The notes under the pieces: model-generated | What the model was told of the DNA's origin: nothing | Database searches by the model: none | Seen by the model: the letters and a program-made list of their open reading frames with translations, nothing else | Made by a program: the position numbers and the translations under genes | Shown: positions 17,389 through 26,166 of the stretch, piece by piece | How positions within the stretch are numbered: position 1 is the stretch's first letter | Layout: each line of letters begins with the position of its first letter | From: Saccharicrinis sp963666825 | Lineage (GTDB): Bacteria; Bacteroidota; Bacteroidia; Bacteroidales; Marinilabiliaceae | Length of the DNA stretch: 64,000 nt | Assembly: GCA_963666825.2 (NCBI GenBank) | Contig: OY763044.2 | Coordinates: 5,828,001 to 5,892,000, forward strand | Direction: 5' to 3'

Positions 17389-18429
17389 ATGACAGACATA
17401 GATATTCAAACATACTATAAGCAATACGATTATCTTCCCATTATAGATGTTCGTTCACCTGGAGAATTTGAAAAAGGACATATTCCCGGAGCTTATAGTG
17501 TGCCTTTATTCGACAATGCAGAAAGAGCTCATATTGGAACCGTATATAAGCAACAGAGTAAAGAAAAGGCAATAGAGCTCGGTTATAAATATGTAACGCC
17601 AAAATTACAATGGTATGTGGATGAGGTCGTAAAAATTGCTCCAGATAGAAAGGTTGTTGTTCATTGTTGGAGAGGAGGGATGAGAAGTCATTCATTTGCC
17701 AAACATCTTGAGGATAATGGATTTGAGGATGTACTTGTAATTGATAAGGGGTACAAATCATTTAGAAACTTTGTTCTTAGTTCGTTTGAAATTGATGTTG
17801 ATTTAAAAGTAATTGGTGGTTATACCGGGAGTGGAAAGACGTATATTTTAAAAAGCCTTAAAAATTTTAATTGTCAGATTGTTGATCTTGAGGCAATAGC
17901 GAATCATAAAGGTTCTGCATTTGGAGCTATAGGAGAGGATACCCAGCCTACTGTTGAACAGTTTGAAAATAATTTGTTTGAAAATTGGCGTAAATTAGAT
18001 TTTCTAAAGCCTGTTTATATCGAAGATGAAAGTCATAATATTGGTCAAGTAAAATTGCCAATGCCATTGTATTTAAAAATGCGTGAAGCAGATCTGTATT
18101 TTCTTGAAGTTCCAAAAGAGAAGCGAGCTCAGATTCTTGTGAAAGATTACGCTGGATTTAGCAATGAATTAATAAAAAAAGGTATACTGAAAATTTCAAA
18201 ACGCCTTGGCGGATATGTCACCCAATTAGCGTTAGAAGCTTTAGAGATGAATGATTATTTCCAGGTAGCTATGTATACTTTAAATTATTACGATAAAAGC
18301 TATATGAGAGGTATGTTGCGACGCGAAGATAGTAAAGTAATTAAAATTGAACTCTCTGATGCAGATCCGGATATAAATGCAGGATACATAAAGAATATAG
18401 TGGAAGAATGTTTAGAAAATAAATTGTAA
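17389..18429 (+). CDS. mnmH: tRNA 2-selenouridine synthase MnmH (SelU/YbbB)
   Basis: The protein has 346 residues. The N-terminal rhodanese domain (about 10-130) has IDVRSPGEF and the active cysteine C93 in VVHCWRGGMRSHSF. A P-loop domain follows with GGYTGSGKT (143-151). This two-domain order is diagnostic of MnmH, which replaces sulfur with selenium at the wobble 2-thiouridine of certain tRNAs through a geranylated intermediate. Its stop overlaps the selD start by one base (TAATG), which couples it to the enzyme that supplies selenophosphate. Confidence 0.96.
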   Translation: MTDIDIQTYYKQYDYLPIIDVRSPGEFEKGHIPGAYSVPLFDNAERAHIGTVYKQQSKEKAIELGYKYVTPKLQWYVDEVVKIAPDRKVVVHCWRGGMRSHSFAKHLEDNGFEDVLVIDKGYKSFRNFVLSSFEIDVDLKVIGGYTGSGKTYILKSLKNFNCQIVDLEAIANHKGSAFGAIGEDTQPTVEQFENNLFENWRKLDFLKPVYIEDESHNIGQVKLPMPLYLKMREADLYFLEVPKEKRAQILVKDYAGFSNELIKKGILKISKRLGGYVTQLALEALEMNDYFQVAMYTLNYYDKSYMRGMLRREDSKVIKIELSDADPDINAGYIKNIVEECLENKL

Positions 18430-19460
18430 TGCAAAATATAAAATTAACTCAATATAGTCATGGGGCAGGCTGTGGATGTAAAATTTCACCAAAAGTATTA
18501 GACTCCATGTTGGTGAGCAATATAAATCCAATTGTAGATCAAAATTTAATTGTTGGAAATGATAGTCGTGATGATGCTGCTGTTTATGATTTAGGCGACG
18601 GTACAGCAATAATAAGCACCACTGATTTTTTTATGCCTATAGTTGATGATCCGTTTAAGTTTGGTCGTATTGCAGCGGCTAACGCAATAAGCGATGTTTA
18701 TGCTATGGGCGGAAAGCCTTTAATGGCCATAGCAATTTTAGGTTGGCCAATTAATAAATTAGCTCCCGAAATTGCTCAGCAGGTATTAGATGGTGGACGA
18801 GAAGCATGTAAAGATGCTGGTATTTTATTGGCAGGAGGGCATAGTATTGATAGTCCGGAACCAATATTTGGACTGGCAGTTACTGGAAAAGTTGAATTAG
18901 ATAAGTTAAAACAAAACAACACGGCCACAGAAGGTTGTAAATTATATTTAACAAAGCCTTTAGGTGTAGGCGTGTTAACCACAGCGCAAAAGAAAGGTTT
19001 GTTGCATCCGGAACATGAGGATATAGCTCCAAATTCAATGAGTAAATTAAATAGTATTGGAGCTAGTATTGCAGAAATAAATGGAGTTAAAGCAATGACT
19101 GATGTTACAGGCTTCGGTTTGCTTGGTCATTTATGTGAAATTTGTGAAGGTAGTAATGTTTCTGCTCAGATAAATTACCGACAAATTCCTCGATTTGATG
19201 TTGTTGAAGAATATATCGAAAAGGAATGTATACCTGGGGGAACACATCGTAACTGGGATAGTTTTGGTCATAAAATAGAACTTGAAAATGAAGATTTAAA
19301 ACTGTTGTTGTGCGATCCTCAAACAAGCGGAGGTCTATTAGTTGCAGTAGAGGCTGAATCTGCGCATTTAGTTGAAGAGCTATTGAGAAATAATGACATG
19401 GAGGCTTCTTGTTTTGGAGAACTGGTGCCTCAGAAAAATAAACTTATAGTTGTTAATTGA
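18429..19460 (+). CDS. selD: Selenide, water dikinase SelD
   Basis: The protein has 343 residues, nearly the E. coli length, with very similar sequence. The N-terminal catalytic segment is HGAGCGCKISP: C15 corresponds to E. coli C17, and K18 to the catalytic lysine. DDAAVYDLGDGTAIISTTDF, the GGHSID motif, AMTDVTGFGLLGHL and LLCDPQTSGGLL complete the AIR-synthase-type fold. It makes selenophosphate from selenide and ATP. The active residue is cysteine, not selenocysteine. The immediate neighbour is mnmH, and no selA, selB or tRNA-Sec gene is visible, so within this window selenium use is for tRNA modification. Confidence 0.97.
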   Translation: MQNIKLTQYSHGAGCGCKISPKVLDSMLVSNINPIVDQNLIVGNDSRDDAAVYDLGDGTAIISTTDFFMPIVDDPFKFGRIAAANAISDVYAMGGKPLMAIAILGWPINKLAPEIAQQVLDGGREACKDAGILLAGGHSIDSPEPIFGLAVTGKVELDKLKQNNTATEGCKLYLTKPLGVGVLTTAQKKGLLHPEHEDIAPNSMSKLNSIGASIAEINGVKAMTDVTGFGLLGHLCEICEGSNVSAQINYRQIPRFDVVEEYIEKECIPGGTHRNWDSFGHKIELENEDLKLLLCDPQTSGGLLVAVEAESAHLVEELLRNNDMEASCFGELVPQKNKLIVVN

Positions 19461-19465
19461 GTTTT

Positions 19466-20077
19466 TTAATAAAAAAAACGATCTATTTTATACTGTTCAT
19501 TTGGTAAAGAACTTATTAAGTTTTCCTGAATATTTAATTCTTCAATTTGTTTATTCATTAAATATTCAAAAGGAAAAGATTTAATTTGGTTGCCTCTTAA
19601 ATAGATATTCTTTATTGAAGGGGATTCTAAAAGATATTGGCAGCCATCTTTAATGAAATTTTCTGTAAAATCAATTAATAAAAGTGAAGTGCAGTATTTT
19701 ATGCTTTCAGGAATGGCTTCAAAATTATTTTGTCCTAAGTATAATTTCTCCAGATTAGGTAATTGAGAAATATTAGTAGGGAGATTACTAATTTGATTGT
19801 TTCTTATATCCAGTATTTTTAACTTCTTAAGATGTGTGATTTCTTCCGGAATAAAATTGAGGTTGTTTTCTTGTATGTTCAGATATTCAAGATTTTGTAA
19901 CTGGAATAGCGCTGCTGGCCATTCTCCATTTAATCGGGTTTTTTGTATACTTAAATGAGTTATATGGTTGTTTCCATCACATTGATATCCCTTTAAAAAC
20001 CAAGTAAGTTTTTCAACTTTATTTAGTTTTTTTGAGATTTGAGATTGGAGTTCTTCGATGATAAGAGAATCGTTCAT
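19466..20077 (-). CDS. Leucine-rich repeat protein
   Basis: The protein has 203 residues without a signal peptide. From about residue 45 to 195 it carries six or seven repeats of the form LxxLxxLxIxxNxLxxIP, such as LEYLNIQENNLNFIPEEI and LKILDIRNNQISNLPTNI. The repeats are of the bacterial/plant Ras-group type of about 23 residues. Such proteins are usually protein-binding scaffolds in the cytoplasm. It is convergent with selD, with only five bases between the stops and no terminator between them. No partner is evident. Confidence 0.8.
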   Translation of the reverse strand: MNDSLIIEELQSQISKKLNKVEKLTWFLKGYQCDGNNHITHLSIQKTRLNGEWPAALFQLQNLEYLNIQENNLNFIPEEITHLKKLKILDIRNNQISNLPTNISQLPNLEKLYLGQNNFEAIPESIKYCTSLLLIDFTENFIKDGCQYLLESPSIKNIYLRGNQIKSFPFEYLMNKQIEELNIQENLISSLPNEQYKIDRFFY

Positions 20078-20261
20078 ATTAAGTTTTCATATTTTTATAG
20101 GTAACATCGCAGTTAAGTTACTGTTTTTGTAATATAATTTGTAAACAAATAATAACTAGTAGTTGATGTTAAAGTATATTAATATCTATATGTATCTATG
20201 GATTTATCGACAATATTGTACATTTCGTCAAAAATGAACGATATCTATAATCAGTTGATTA

Positions 20262-20269
20262 TATATTTG
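20262..20269 (+). promoter_or_regulatory. -7 promoter element for the four-cysteine protein
   Basis: TATATTTG matches TAnnTTTG. It lies 47 bases before the ATG at 20317. No TTTG is seen at the usual -33 spacing, so the promoter may need an activator. Confidence 0.5.
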
Positions 20270-20316
20270 TACTCCCCTCGTAATTAAAAAAGTAAGTAAT
20301 AGTAAATTTTTTAATT

Positions 20317-20547
20317 ATGGAAAAAGAATGTGAAAAGCTTAAGGGGTGTCCTTTTTTTAATGAGAAAATGCAAAATATGCCCGCAACAGCAAATGGGTAT
20401 AAAAGAAAATTTTGTTTAGGAGACAATACAAATTGCGCAAGATATATTGTTTCTCAAAAATTAGGTCCTGTTGATGAGCTGAAAGGTCTTTTCCCAAATC
20501 AATTTAATAGAGTGGAAGAAATATTAAAAAAATATGCAACTGTTTAA
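20317..20547 (+). CDS. Small four-cysteine protein, unknown function
   Basis: The protein has 76 residues with cysteines at 5, 11, 33 and 40 (C-x5-C, then C-x6-C) and no signal peptide. The spacing suggests a metal site (zinc or iron-sulfur), but no named domain is recognised. The first pair sits in KLKGCPFFNEKM and the second in KFCLGDNTNCARYIV, a layout I associate with small conserved hypothetical proteins in anaerobes. The C-terminus is a helix-like stretch (FNRVEEILKKY). It has its own candidate promoter and terminator, so it is a single-gene unit. Confidence 0.7.
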   Translation: MEKECEKLKGCPFFNEKMQNMPATANGYKRKFCLGDNTNCARYIVSQKLGPVDELKGLFPNQFNRVEEILKKYATV

Positions 20548-20658
20548 TATCAAAACATTTCCTATACTGTGTAGTTCCAGAAATAACTTTATGAGTAAAT
20601 AAAATACAACCCAAAACCAATTCATTTCTAATATGTTAATATTAGAGTTCAAGAAAAG

Positions 20659-20700
20659 AGCACCATTCTTATATTAAGGGTGGTGCTTTAGCATTTTAGA
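20659..20700 (+). terminator. Terminator after the four-cysteine protein gene
   Basis: AGCACCA (20659-20665) pairs with TGGTGCT (20681-20687), with a further CTT/AAG pairing inside the loop; TTAGCATTTT follows. The rest of the 324-base gap (20548-20871) shows no ORF and no clear -7 element for the DUF1566 gene. Confidence 0.65.
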
Positions 20701-20871
20701 AGATTTCCAACAGTTTTGAAATGTAAATTTTAACTGTTTAGTTTTATTATTGGTTTCACAAATAAGATAAAAATCCTTGATTCATTGATAACAATACCTG
20801 ATTTGTTGATTCTTTTTGAATGAGGTAATCTGTTTGTTTAACATTGTAATGATAAATCAAAAATTATAGCA

Positions 20872-22125
20872 ATGTTCAATAGTTTCATTTCAAGGTGTTT
20901 TCCAGATTTTCGTTTATTCCTTATCGTATTCGTTTTTAATACAGGTATCGTTGGTTTTTCTCAGTCTATAGAAGAAAGGTCTTACCCAATTGTTGATACA
21001 GGGATGGAATTATTCTTTAATAATAGAAAACAAATAGAAAAACCTGATATAGAGGATGATTTTTATGGTCAGGATGCTCAGTATATAGGTAATGTTCCAA
21101 ACTATAAATTAAATGATGACGGAACAATCTCTGATATGGTAACTGGATTAATCTGGCAAAAGAATCTTTTTAATGAAAAATATACCTATGAACAAGCGTT
21201 GATAATTGCTGACACATGTACTTTGGCAGGTTATACTGATTGGCGCTTGCCAACCATTAAAGAATTGTATTCGTTAATAATGTTTTATGGTGAAGATGTT
21301 GATATTATGAGCCATTTGAATAATGAAGGGTTTGTACCATTTATTAATACAGAGTATTTTGATTTCAGATATGGAGGTATCTTAAAGGGGGAAAGAGTAA
21401 TTGACGCTCAATATGTAAGTTCAACTAAGTATGTGGGAAAAACAATGAATGAGAATCCAACTGTGTTTGGAGTAAACTTTGCCGATGGACGAATAAAAGG
21501 ATATCCTATTTCTTCTCCAAGAGGGCAAAAATATTTTGAGGTTAGATTAGTTCGAGGTAATCAGAGTTATGGGATTAATAAATTTGTAGATAATGTAAAT
21601 GGAACTATTTCTGACAATGCAACAGGATTAATGTGGAGTAAAGAGGATAGTAAAATAGGTATGAACTGGAAGGATGCATTGTGTTGGATTAAACAAAAAA
21701 ACAAAGAAAACTATCTTGGCTATGATGATTGGCGACTACCAGATGCAAAAGAATTACAAAGTATAGTAGATTATGATCATGCCCCAAATGTAGATAAATT
21801 ACCAGCTATAAATCCACTATTTATATGTACTCCTATTAATGCTGAAAATCAATCGGTAGATTATCCGTTTTATTGGACTTCAACAACCCATGTTGGATCA
21901 AATCATAATGGAACGCAAGCCGTTTATATTTCATTTGGTAAGGCATTGGGATGGATGCATTTTCCATTTTCACAAGAGCCAATTTTGTGTGATGTGCATG
22001 GCGCAGGAGCACAACGCAGTGATCCTAAAGAAGGAAATCCTCAGTTATATAAGTTTGGTAGGGGACCACAAGGTGATGTAGTACGCATAAATAATTATGT
22101 TCGGTTGGTAAGAACTATGGAATAA
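20872..22125 (+). CDS. Exported protein with two DUF1566 (Lcl) domains
   Basis: The protein has 417 residues. The signal sequence is about 31 residues (LFLIVFVFNTGIVGFSQ). Two DUF1566/Lcl domains follow: one starting near DDGTISDMVTGLIWQKN with GYTDWRLPTIKELYSL, the other near NGTISDNATGLMWSKED with GYDDWRLPDAKELQSI. The repeated TGLxW...DWRLP...KEL pattern is diagnostic. The domain occurs in surface and adhesin-like proteins and resembles a C-type-lectin or FGE-like fold. A LytS/LytTR pair follows after 30 bases on the same strand, so the protein may be part of a sensed envelope function. Confidence 0.87.
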   Translation: MFNSFISRCFPDFRLFLIVFVFNTGIVGFSQSIEERSYPIVDTGMELFFNNRKQIEKPDIEDDFYGQDAQYIGNVPNYKLNDDGTISDMVTGLIWQKNLFNEKYTYEQALIIADTCTLAGYTDWRLPTIKELYSLIMFYGEDVDIMSHLNNEGFVPFINTEYFDFRYGGILKGERVIDAQYVSSTKYVGKTMNENPTVFGVNFADGRIKGYPISSPRGQKYFEVRLVRGNQSYGINKFVDNVNGTISDNATGLMWSKEDSKIGMNWKDALCWIKQKNKENYLGYDDWRLPDAKELQSIVDYDHAPNVDKLPAINPLFICTPINAENQSVDYPFYWTSTTHVGSNHNGTQAVYISFGKALGWMHFPFSQEPILCDVHGAGAQRSDPKEGNPQLYKFGRGPQGDVVRINNYVRLVRTME

Positions 22126-22155
22126 TTAATTTAGTATTTACTTTGATCTTAAATA

Positions 22156-23289
22156 ATGAAATTAAAATTTTCTAAAAAGTATATTGAACCTGCAATTAAT
22201 ATTGCTCTTTGGTTAATTATTCTGGTAGTTGCACTTTTTCTTGGACAGCCTGACGATAATTTTATATGGCAAGCAGGAGTAAAAAACTTGATTTGGCTAT
22301 TGCCGTTTTTTATAATTTTTATTGTAAATAATTTAATCCTGGCACCTCAACTCTTATTTAAGAAAAAGTACATTGCATATTTTGTTGTATGTTTTACATT
22401 GATTATTTCAGTGAGTCATCCAATAATTACAAGATTCTTACATGATAGTATTTCAATAAACAGAACAAATATTGAAAGTCAATCTCAACAACCAATGATT
22501 CCTCCACCAATACAACAAAGGCAAAGACCTATGTTGCGGCAAGGAATGATGAGGGTGCAAAGGCCTGAGTCAAATGGATTATTGCCAAAAATGATGTCAA
22601 ATTTTCTTATTGGATTTTTAGTTATAGGATTTAATACAGCAATTAAACAAACAGGAAAGCTTGTCAAAGAAGAAAAACTAAGGCATGCTCTTGAGGAAGA
22701 AAAACTACAGGCTGAATTATCTTTTCTTAAACACCAGATTAGTCCGCATTTCTTAATGAATACATTAAATAATATTCATGCTCTGATTGATTTAGATTCG
22801 AAAAATGCTCAGGAATCAATAATAAAATTATCTAGCATGCTTCGTTATCTGCTTTATGAAAAGGATGATGAAAAGACCGAATTAAGCAGAGAAGTTGATT
22901 TTATTAAAAGCTACGTTGGATTAATGAAAATGCGTTATAGTGACAAACTCGATGTTCAAATTTCAATTAGTCAGAACCTTCCTAATATTGATGTTCCACC
23001 ATTTGTATTCGTTACCATAATAGAAAATGCATTTAAATATGGAGCCTTACCCAATAAGTATGGATTTATTCATGTTTCAATCGGATTGTCAGATAAACAT
23101 CTCGTTTTTACATGCAGTAATAGTAAGCAAATGGAGATAATTAATAATAAAGATGAAAAACATGGTATAGGACTAGAAAATACTCGTAAACGATTGAATC
23201 TGTTTTATGATGAAAATTATCGTTGGAGCATATGTGACAAAGAAGATACTTATGTTAGTATAATTAAAATTCCGGTATATGAAGCTTAA
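22156..23289 (+). CDS. LytS-type sensor histidine kinase
   Basis: The protein has 377 residues: four hydrophobic segments in the first 165 residues (two before and one after a proline- and methionine-rich linker), a coiled linker, then the His_kinase domain with LKHQISPHFLMNTLNNIHAL (phospho-accepting histidine H198) and a HATPase domain (ENAFKYGA, GIGLENTRKRL). It should phosphorylate the LytTR regulator whose gene overlaps its end by 11 bases. The linker rich in Q, P, M and R (about 108-140) is unusual and probably disordered. Confidence 0.93.
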   Translation: MKLKFSKKYIEPAINIALWLIILVVALFLGQPDDNFIWQAGVKNLIWLLPFFIIFIVNNLILAPQLLFKKKYIAYFVVCFTLIISVSHPIITRFLHDSISINRTNIESQSQQPMIPPPIQQRQRPMLRQGMMRVQRPESNGLLPKMMSNFLIGFLVIGFNTAIKQTGKLVKEEKLRHALEEEKLQAELSFLKHQISPHFLMNTLNNIHALIDLDSKNAQESIIKLSSMLRYLLYEKDDEKTELSREVDFIKSYVGLMKMRYSDKLDVQISISQNLPNIDVPPFVFVTIIENAFKYGALPNKYGFIHVSIGLSDKHLVFTCSNSKQMEIINNKDEKHGIGLENTRKRLNLFYDENYRWSICDKEDTYVSIIKIPVYEA

Positions 23290-23998
23290 ATGTTTAGCAA
23301 TTGATGATGAGCCTCTTGCGCTTAAGCAGATTTCAGCATATATTAATCGTACACCCAATTTGGAGTTAGTAGATGCTGTATCAAGTGCGGTGGATGCATA
23401 TAAAACGTTAGATACGTTTAAAATTGATTTAGTGTTTTGCGATATTAATATGCCAGAACTTAATGGGATGGACTTTGTGAAGTCTTTACAAAATAAGCCT
23501 GGAATCATATTTACAACAGCTTATTCACAATACGCGATTGAAGGGTATAAAGTAGATGCGATTGATTATCTTTTAAAACCAATTGGTTATGATAGTTTTT
23601 TAGCATCGGTTGAACGTGCTAAAAAAAGATTAGAGGTAAAGAGTGAAATCGCCGAGGAGTTGGAGCAAAAAGGTGGCTACTTATTTATTAAGTCAGAATA
23701 TAAAATTATTCGTATTAATCTTAATAATATAAAGTATATAGAAGGGCAAAGAGAGTATTTGCGTATTTATTTAACAGAAGGTAAGCCGGTAATGACCCTA
23801 CTTAGTTTTTCGAAAATAGAAGATAAGTTGCCTAAGGAGAAGTTTATGCGTATACATAGATCTTATATTGTAAACCTGGATAAAATTACAACGATTGAAC
23901 GTATGCGCATTGTTTTTGATGATGATCTTAGAATACCGGTAAGTGATCAGTATAAAGAGGAATTTCAGAAATATATTGATGATAATTTTATAAAGTAA
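23279..23998 (+). CDS. LytTR-family response regulator
   Basis: The protein has 239 residues. The receiver domain (1-120) has acidic residues D9-D10, the phospho-acceptor D55 in FCDINMPELNGMDF, and LLKPIGYD near the end. The LytTR DNA-binding domain (about 135-235) includes YIEGQREYLRIYL and FMRIHRSYIVNLDKI. It overlaps the kinase gene by 11 bases. Targets probably include the upstream DUF1566 gene or other envelope genes, but no binding site was identified. Confidence 0.94.
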   Translation: MKLKCLAIDDEPLALKQISAYINRTPNLELVDAVSSAVDAYKTLDTFKIDLVFCDINMPELNGMDFVKSLQNKPGIIFTTAYSQYAIEGYKVDAIDYLLKPIGYDSFLASVERAKKRLEVKSEIAEELEQKGGYLFIKSEYKIIRINLNNIKYIEGQREYLRIYLTEGKPVMTLLSFSKIEDKLPKEKFMRIHRSYIVNLDKITTIERMRIVFDDDLRIPVSDQYKEEFQKYIDDNFIK

Positions 23999-24157
23999 AA
24001 TTGAAATAAATAAAGTAGTGTATTTCAGTTTGCGAAATTTACTTGAAGATTTGAAATTTTGATTTGATCTTAAAATGGCTTGTAGTTTCTTATAATCTCA
24101 TGGACGTTTATTATGCCCGTGCAAAATATCTTTAATATTGAGCACGAGCTTCATTTT

Positions 24158-24553
24158 CTAGGCATGTTCAGCATGTGACTCTTTTACGTGTTCAACCATT
24201 TTAGTTACTTCAGCTTTAAACTCATTTAAATCCAAACCTAAACCGTTAAGATAAGTACTCCAACCTGAAGAATTTTTGGAATATTGTATAGCTTCCTGAA
24301 TTTCTTCCTCTGTTGCGCCAAATAAAATAGCAAGTTGAGTATGGAAGAATAAACAATATTGACATTTTGTTGCAGCAGCAATGCCTAATCCTATTAGCTC
24401 TTTGTATTTGTGAGGGATGTTTTTTTCCTCGACGACTATCTTTCTCATTAAATACCATTCCGATTCCAATGTATCATCAGGTATTGTTTTAAAAAACGTA
24501 GGAACCAATCCAAATAAGGATTCTATTTCCTGATAAATCTCTGATCTTTTCAT
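24158..24553 (-). CDS. Carboxymuconolactone decarboxylase/AhpD-like protein
   Basis: I prefer the ATG at 24553 (131 residues) over one at 24589, because homologues begin with MKRxEIYxEIE-type sequence. The AhpD-like fold has the redox motif CQYCLFFH (C-x2-C-x3-H) with IGLGIAAATK before it and FGATEEEIQEAI after it. Family members act in peroxide defence or as small-molecule decarboxylases. The CxxC pair argues for thiol redox activity. It stands alone on the minus strand. A weak hairpin (CGTGC/GCACG, 24118-24146) lies downstream. Confidence 0.85.
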   Translation of the reverse strand: MKRSEIYQEIESLFGLVPTFFKTIPDDTLESEWYLMRKIVVEEKNIPHKYKELIGLGIAAATKCQYCLFFHTQLAILFGATEEEIQEAIQYSKNSSGWSTYLNGLGLDLNEFKAEVTKMVEHVKESHAEHA

Positions 24554-24839
24554 AAAGCTATGTATTTGTTTTATATCAATAAACTTCAAGTTACTGCTAA
24601 AACAAAGGTTTGTAAATGAATTACAGGTTAAAAAGAGAAAAAGAGATCCAAAAATCCCTAAAGTGAATTTATATGTCTATTATTCTATGTTGGATATTTA
24701 AAATATTGGAAATTTAGATCCTGAGAATAATATGGTGTAATTTGAGTATTGTTGAGAGAAATAAGGAAGGATTGGAAATGTATTTTGTATATGAACTTTG
24801 GTTTAAAGTTTAATTCGATATCAGTGTAAATTTGATTGA

Positions 24840-24878
24840 AATAAAAAAAGCTCTCAACTATATTTAGTAGAGAGCTTT
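24840..24878 (-). terminator. Terminator after ywbE
   Basis: On the minus strand, AAAGCTCTC / GAGAGCTTT (24847-24855 and 24870-24878) form a 9-base stem, followed by a T-run. It ends the ywbE transcript. The rest of the gap 24554-24846 is AT-rich with nothing else I can support. Confidence 0.85.
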
Positions 24879-24898
24879 GAGATATATTATTGTGATAA

Positions 24899-25093
24899 TT
24901 ACAGTTTAATTAGTTTTACTCTACCAACCTGTCCTGTCTTTAATTTACATTCAATTCCTTTCAGGTGAAACGGTTGGTCTGTAATAATGTCTTGTACAAC
25001 CCCGTGTGTTAAATTTCCTGAGCGTTCATCCTGTTTCATAAGGATTGCCACTTTTGTCCCTTTCTTAATGTTCTTTCTTTCTCTTGCGTCCAT
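24899..25093 (-). CDS. ywbE: YwbE family protein
   Basis: The protein has 64 residues and matches the YwbE/DUF2196 family over its length: RKNIKKGTKVAILMKQDERSGNLTHG, then HLKGIECKLKTGQVGRV. It is a small KOW-like beta-barrel protein that may bind nucleic acid, but no function is established. It has its own terminator. The family's usual length is about 65 residues, so the gene is complete. Confidence 0.88.
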   Translation of the reverse strand: MDARERKNIKKGTKVAILMKQDERSGNLTHGVVQDIITDQPFHLKGIECKLKTGQVGRVKLIKL

Positions 25094-25201
25094 TTTACTT
25101 CGCTCTTAATATTTGATTTTATTTTTTGATCAACTCTTGAGTACTCAATTAATCTTATGTACTCTCAAAAAAATAGGATATTGTTAATCCCTATATAAAG
25201 C

Positions 25202-25239
25202 AAAAAAAAGCCCCCGATTCTCTAATGAAAATCGGGAGC
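25202..25239 (-). terminator. Terminator after tRNA-Cys
   Basis: On the minus strand, a stem of CTCCCGATT with AATCGGGGG (one mismatch) is followed by a run of eight T residues (plus-strand A-run at 25202-25209). It lies directly downstream of the tRNA. Confidence 0.85.
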
Positions 25240-25246
25240 TTTGGTG

Positions 25247-25318
25247 AGGTTCCTGGCGGACTCGAACCGCCGTAACTGGTTTTGCAGACCAGTGCCTAAG
25301 CCACTCGGCCAAGGAACC
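25247..25318 (-). tRNA. tRNA-Cys (GCA)
   Basis: On the minus strand, acceptor arm GGTTCCT pairs with AGGAACC; the anticodon stem CTGGT/ACCAG holds loop CTGCAAA, giving anticodon GCA. The T-arm has GGTTCGAGTC. The discriminator base is T, as expected for cysteine tRNA. CCA is not encoded. Confidence 0.97.
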
Positions 25319-25522
25319 GTTGTTATTCGGGATGCAAAATAAGTAAATTAATCTTTTGTACGCAAATTAAAATTGTAAATAATTTAAAGATAATTTAGCG
25401 CTAAATTATATTGATTGAAAAATCAATGAATTAGGGAGAGAATAAAAATTGATATTTTTTAGTTTAACCATTCATTTTTTATTCAACCCCAGTCCTCATT
25501 CAGCATTAACTTGTAAAAAGAA

Positions 25523-25879
25523 CTATCTTTCCATAGTTATACTAACAGCTTTCATTTGACCTCCCATTGGCGGATTCATTTTAGAAACTTTAACACGTAC
25601 CCAATCAACATAGTCAAATTTTGTATGTATTGCACTAATAATTCTTTCTGTGACATTTTCTACTAAATGAGAGTTTATCTGAATCTCCTTCTTGGTTAGT
25701 TCGTATACTGTAACGTAATTTAAAGCGTCCTGAATGTTATCTGATTTGCTTGGTTTTTCAACATCTACTTTTATTGCAATATTTACAATAAAACGGTTTC
25801 CTACTACTTGTTCTTCTTCAAAACAACCATGGTAGGCATAAAATTCCATATCCTCAAGTTCAATAATTCCTTTTTGCAT
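25523..25879 (-). CDS. folB: Dihydroneopterin aldolase FolB
   Basis: I prefer the ATG at 25879 (118 residues), which gives the usual family start (KGIIELEDMEFYAYHG). FYAYHGCFEEEQVVGNRF holds the tyrosine and glutamate region of the active site; LNYVTVYE and LVENVTERI are conserved, and VRVKVSKMNPPMGGQMKAVSI contains the late K/P segment. The enzyme converts dihydroneopterin to hydroxymethyl-dihydropterin in folate synthesis, as a cytosolic oligomer. It stands alone on the minus strand, divergent from glnS. Confidence 0.93.
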   Translation of the reverse strand: MQKGIIELEDMEFYAYHGCFEEEQVVGNRFIVNIAIKVDVEKPSKSDNIQDALNYVTVYELTKKEIQINSHLVENVTERIISAIHTKFDYVDWVRVKVSKMNPPMGGQMKAVSITMER

Positions 25880-26016
25880 GCTTATAAATGTTTGAATTTG
25901 CGAAGTTATAAATATCACTTCTGAAAGATTACAAAAGAATAAAGAAAATGTTTCTGAAGCATTAAAATTTTATGATAATTGTATTTAAAAAAGTAGTACA
26001 GTATATTCAAAACACT

Positions 26017-26024
26017 TATTTTTG
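26017..26024 (+). promoter_or_regulatory. -7 promoter element upstream of glnS
   Basis: TATTTTTG matches TAnnTTTG. It would give a leader of about 160 bases before the glnS ATG. The -33 position lacks TTTG, so the call is tentative. Confidence 0.4.
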
Positions 26025-26127
26025 TAGGTTTCAAAACAGGATTTGAAAAAGTTGTAATTTAAATAATACTGATAAGAATTATTTTAAGGTTACATCAATA
26101 ATTAGTTTAGATAATTAGCGTAAAGAT

Positions 26128-26166
26128 GACAACTTAGTTTGTTGTCTTTTTGTCTTTTGTCTTTTA
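26128..26166 (+). promoter_or_regulatory. Terminator-like hairpin in the glnS leader
   Basis: GACAAC (26128-26133), loop TTAGTTT, GTTGTC (26141-26146), then a T-rich run of three TGTCTTTT-like units. It lies 25-60 bases before the glnS ATG and on its strand. It looks like an intrinsic terminator placed in front of the gene, so it could be an attenuator or the end of an upstream transcript. No competing antiterminator was found by eye. Confidence 0.5.

Noticed and set aside
18429..18500. Selenocysteine in SelD
   Set aside because: The active-site codon is TGT/TGC, not TGA; the frame has no internal stop.
24118..24146. Terminator between the LytTR gene and the AhpD-like gene
   Set aside because: The stem is only five GC-containing pairs with a long loop and no T-run.
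25202..25318. tRNA-Cys as an integration site
   Set aside because: Both flanks carry ordinary housekeeping genes and no integrase.
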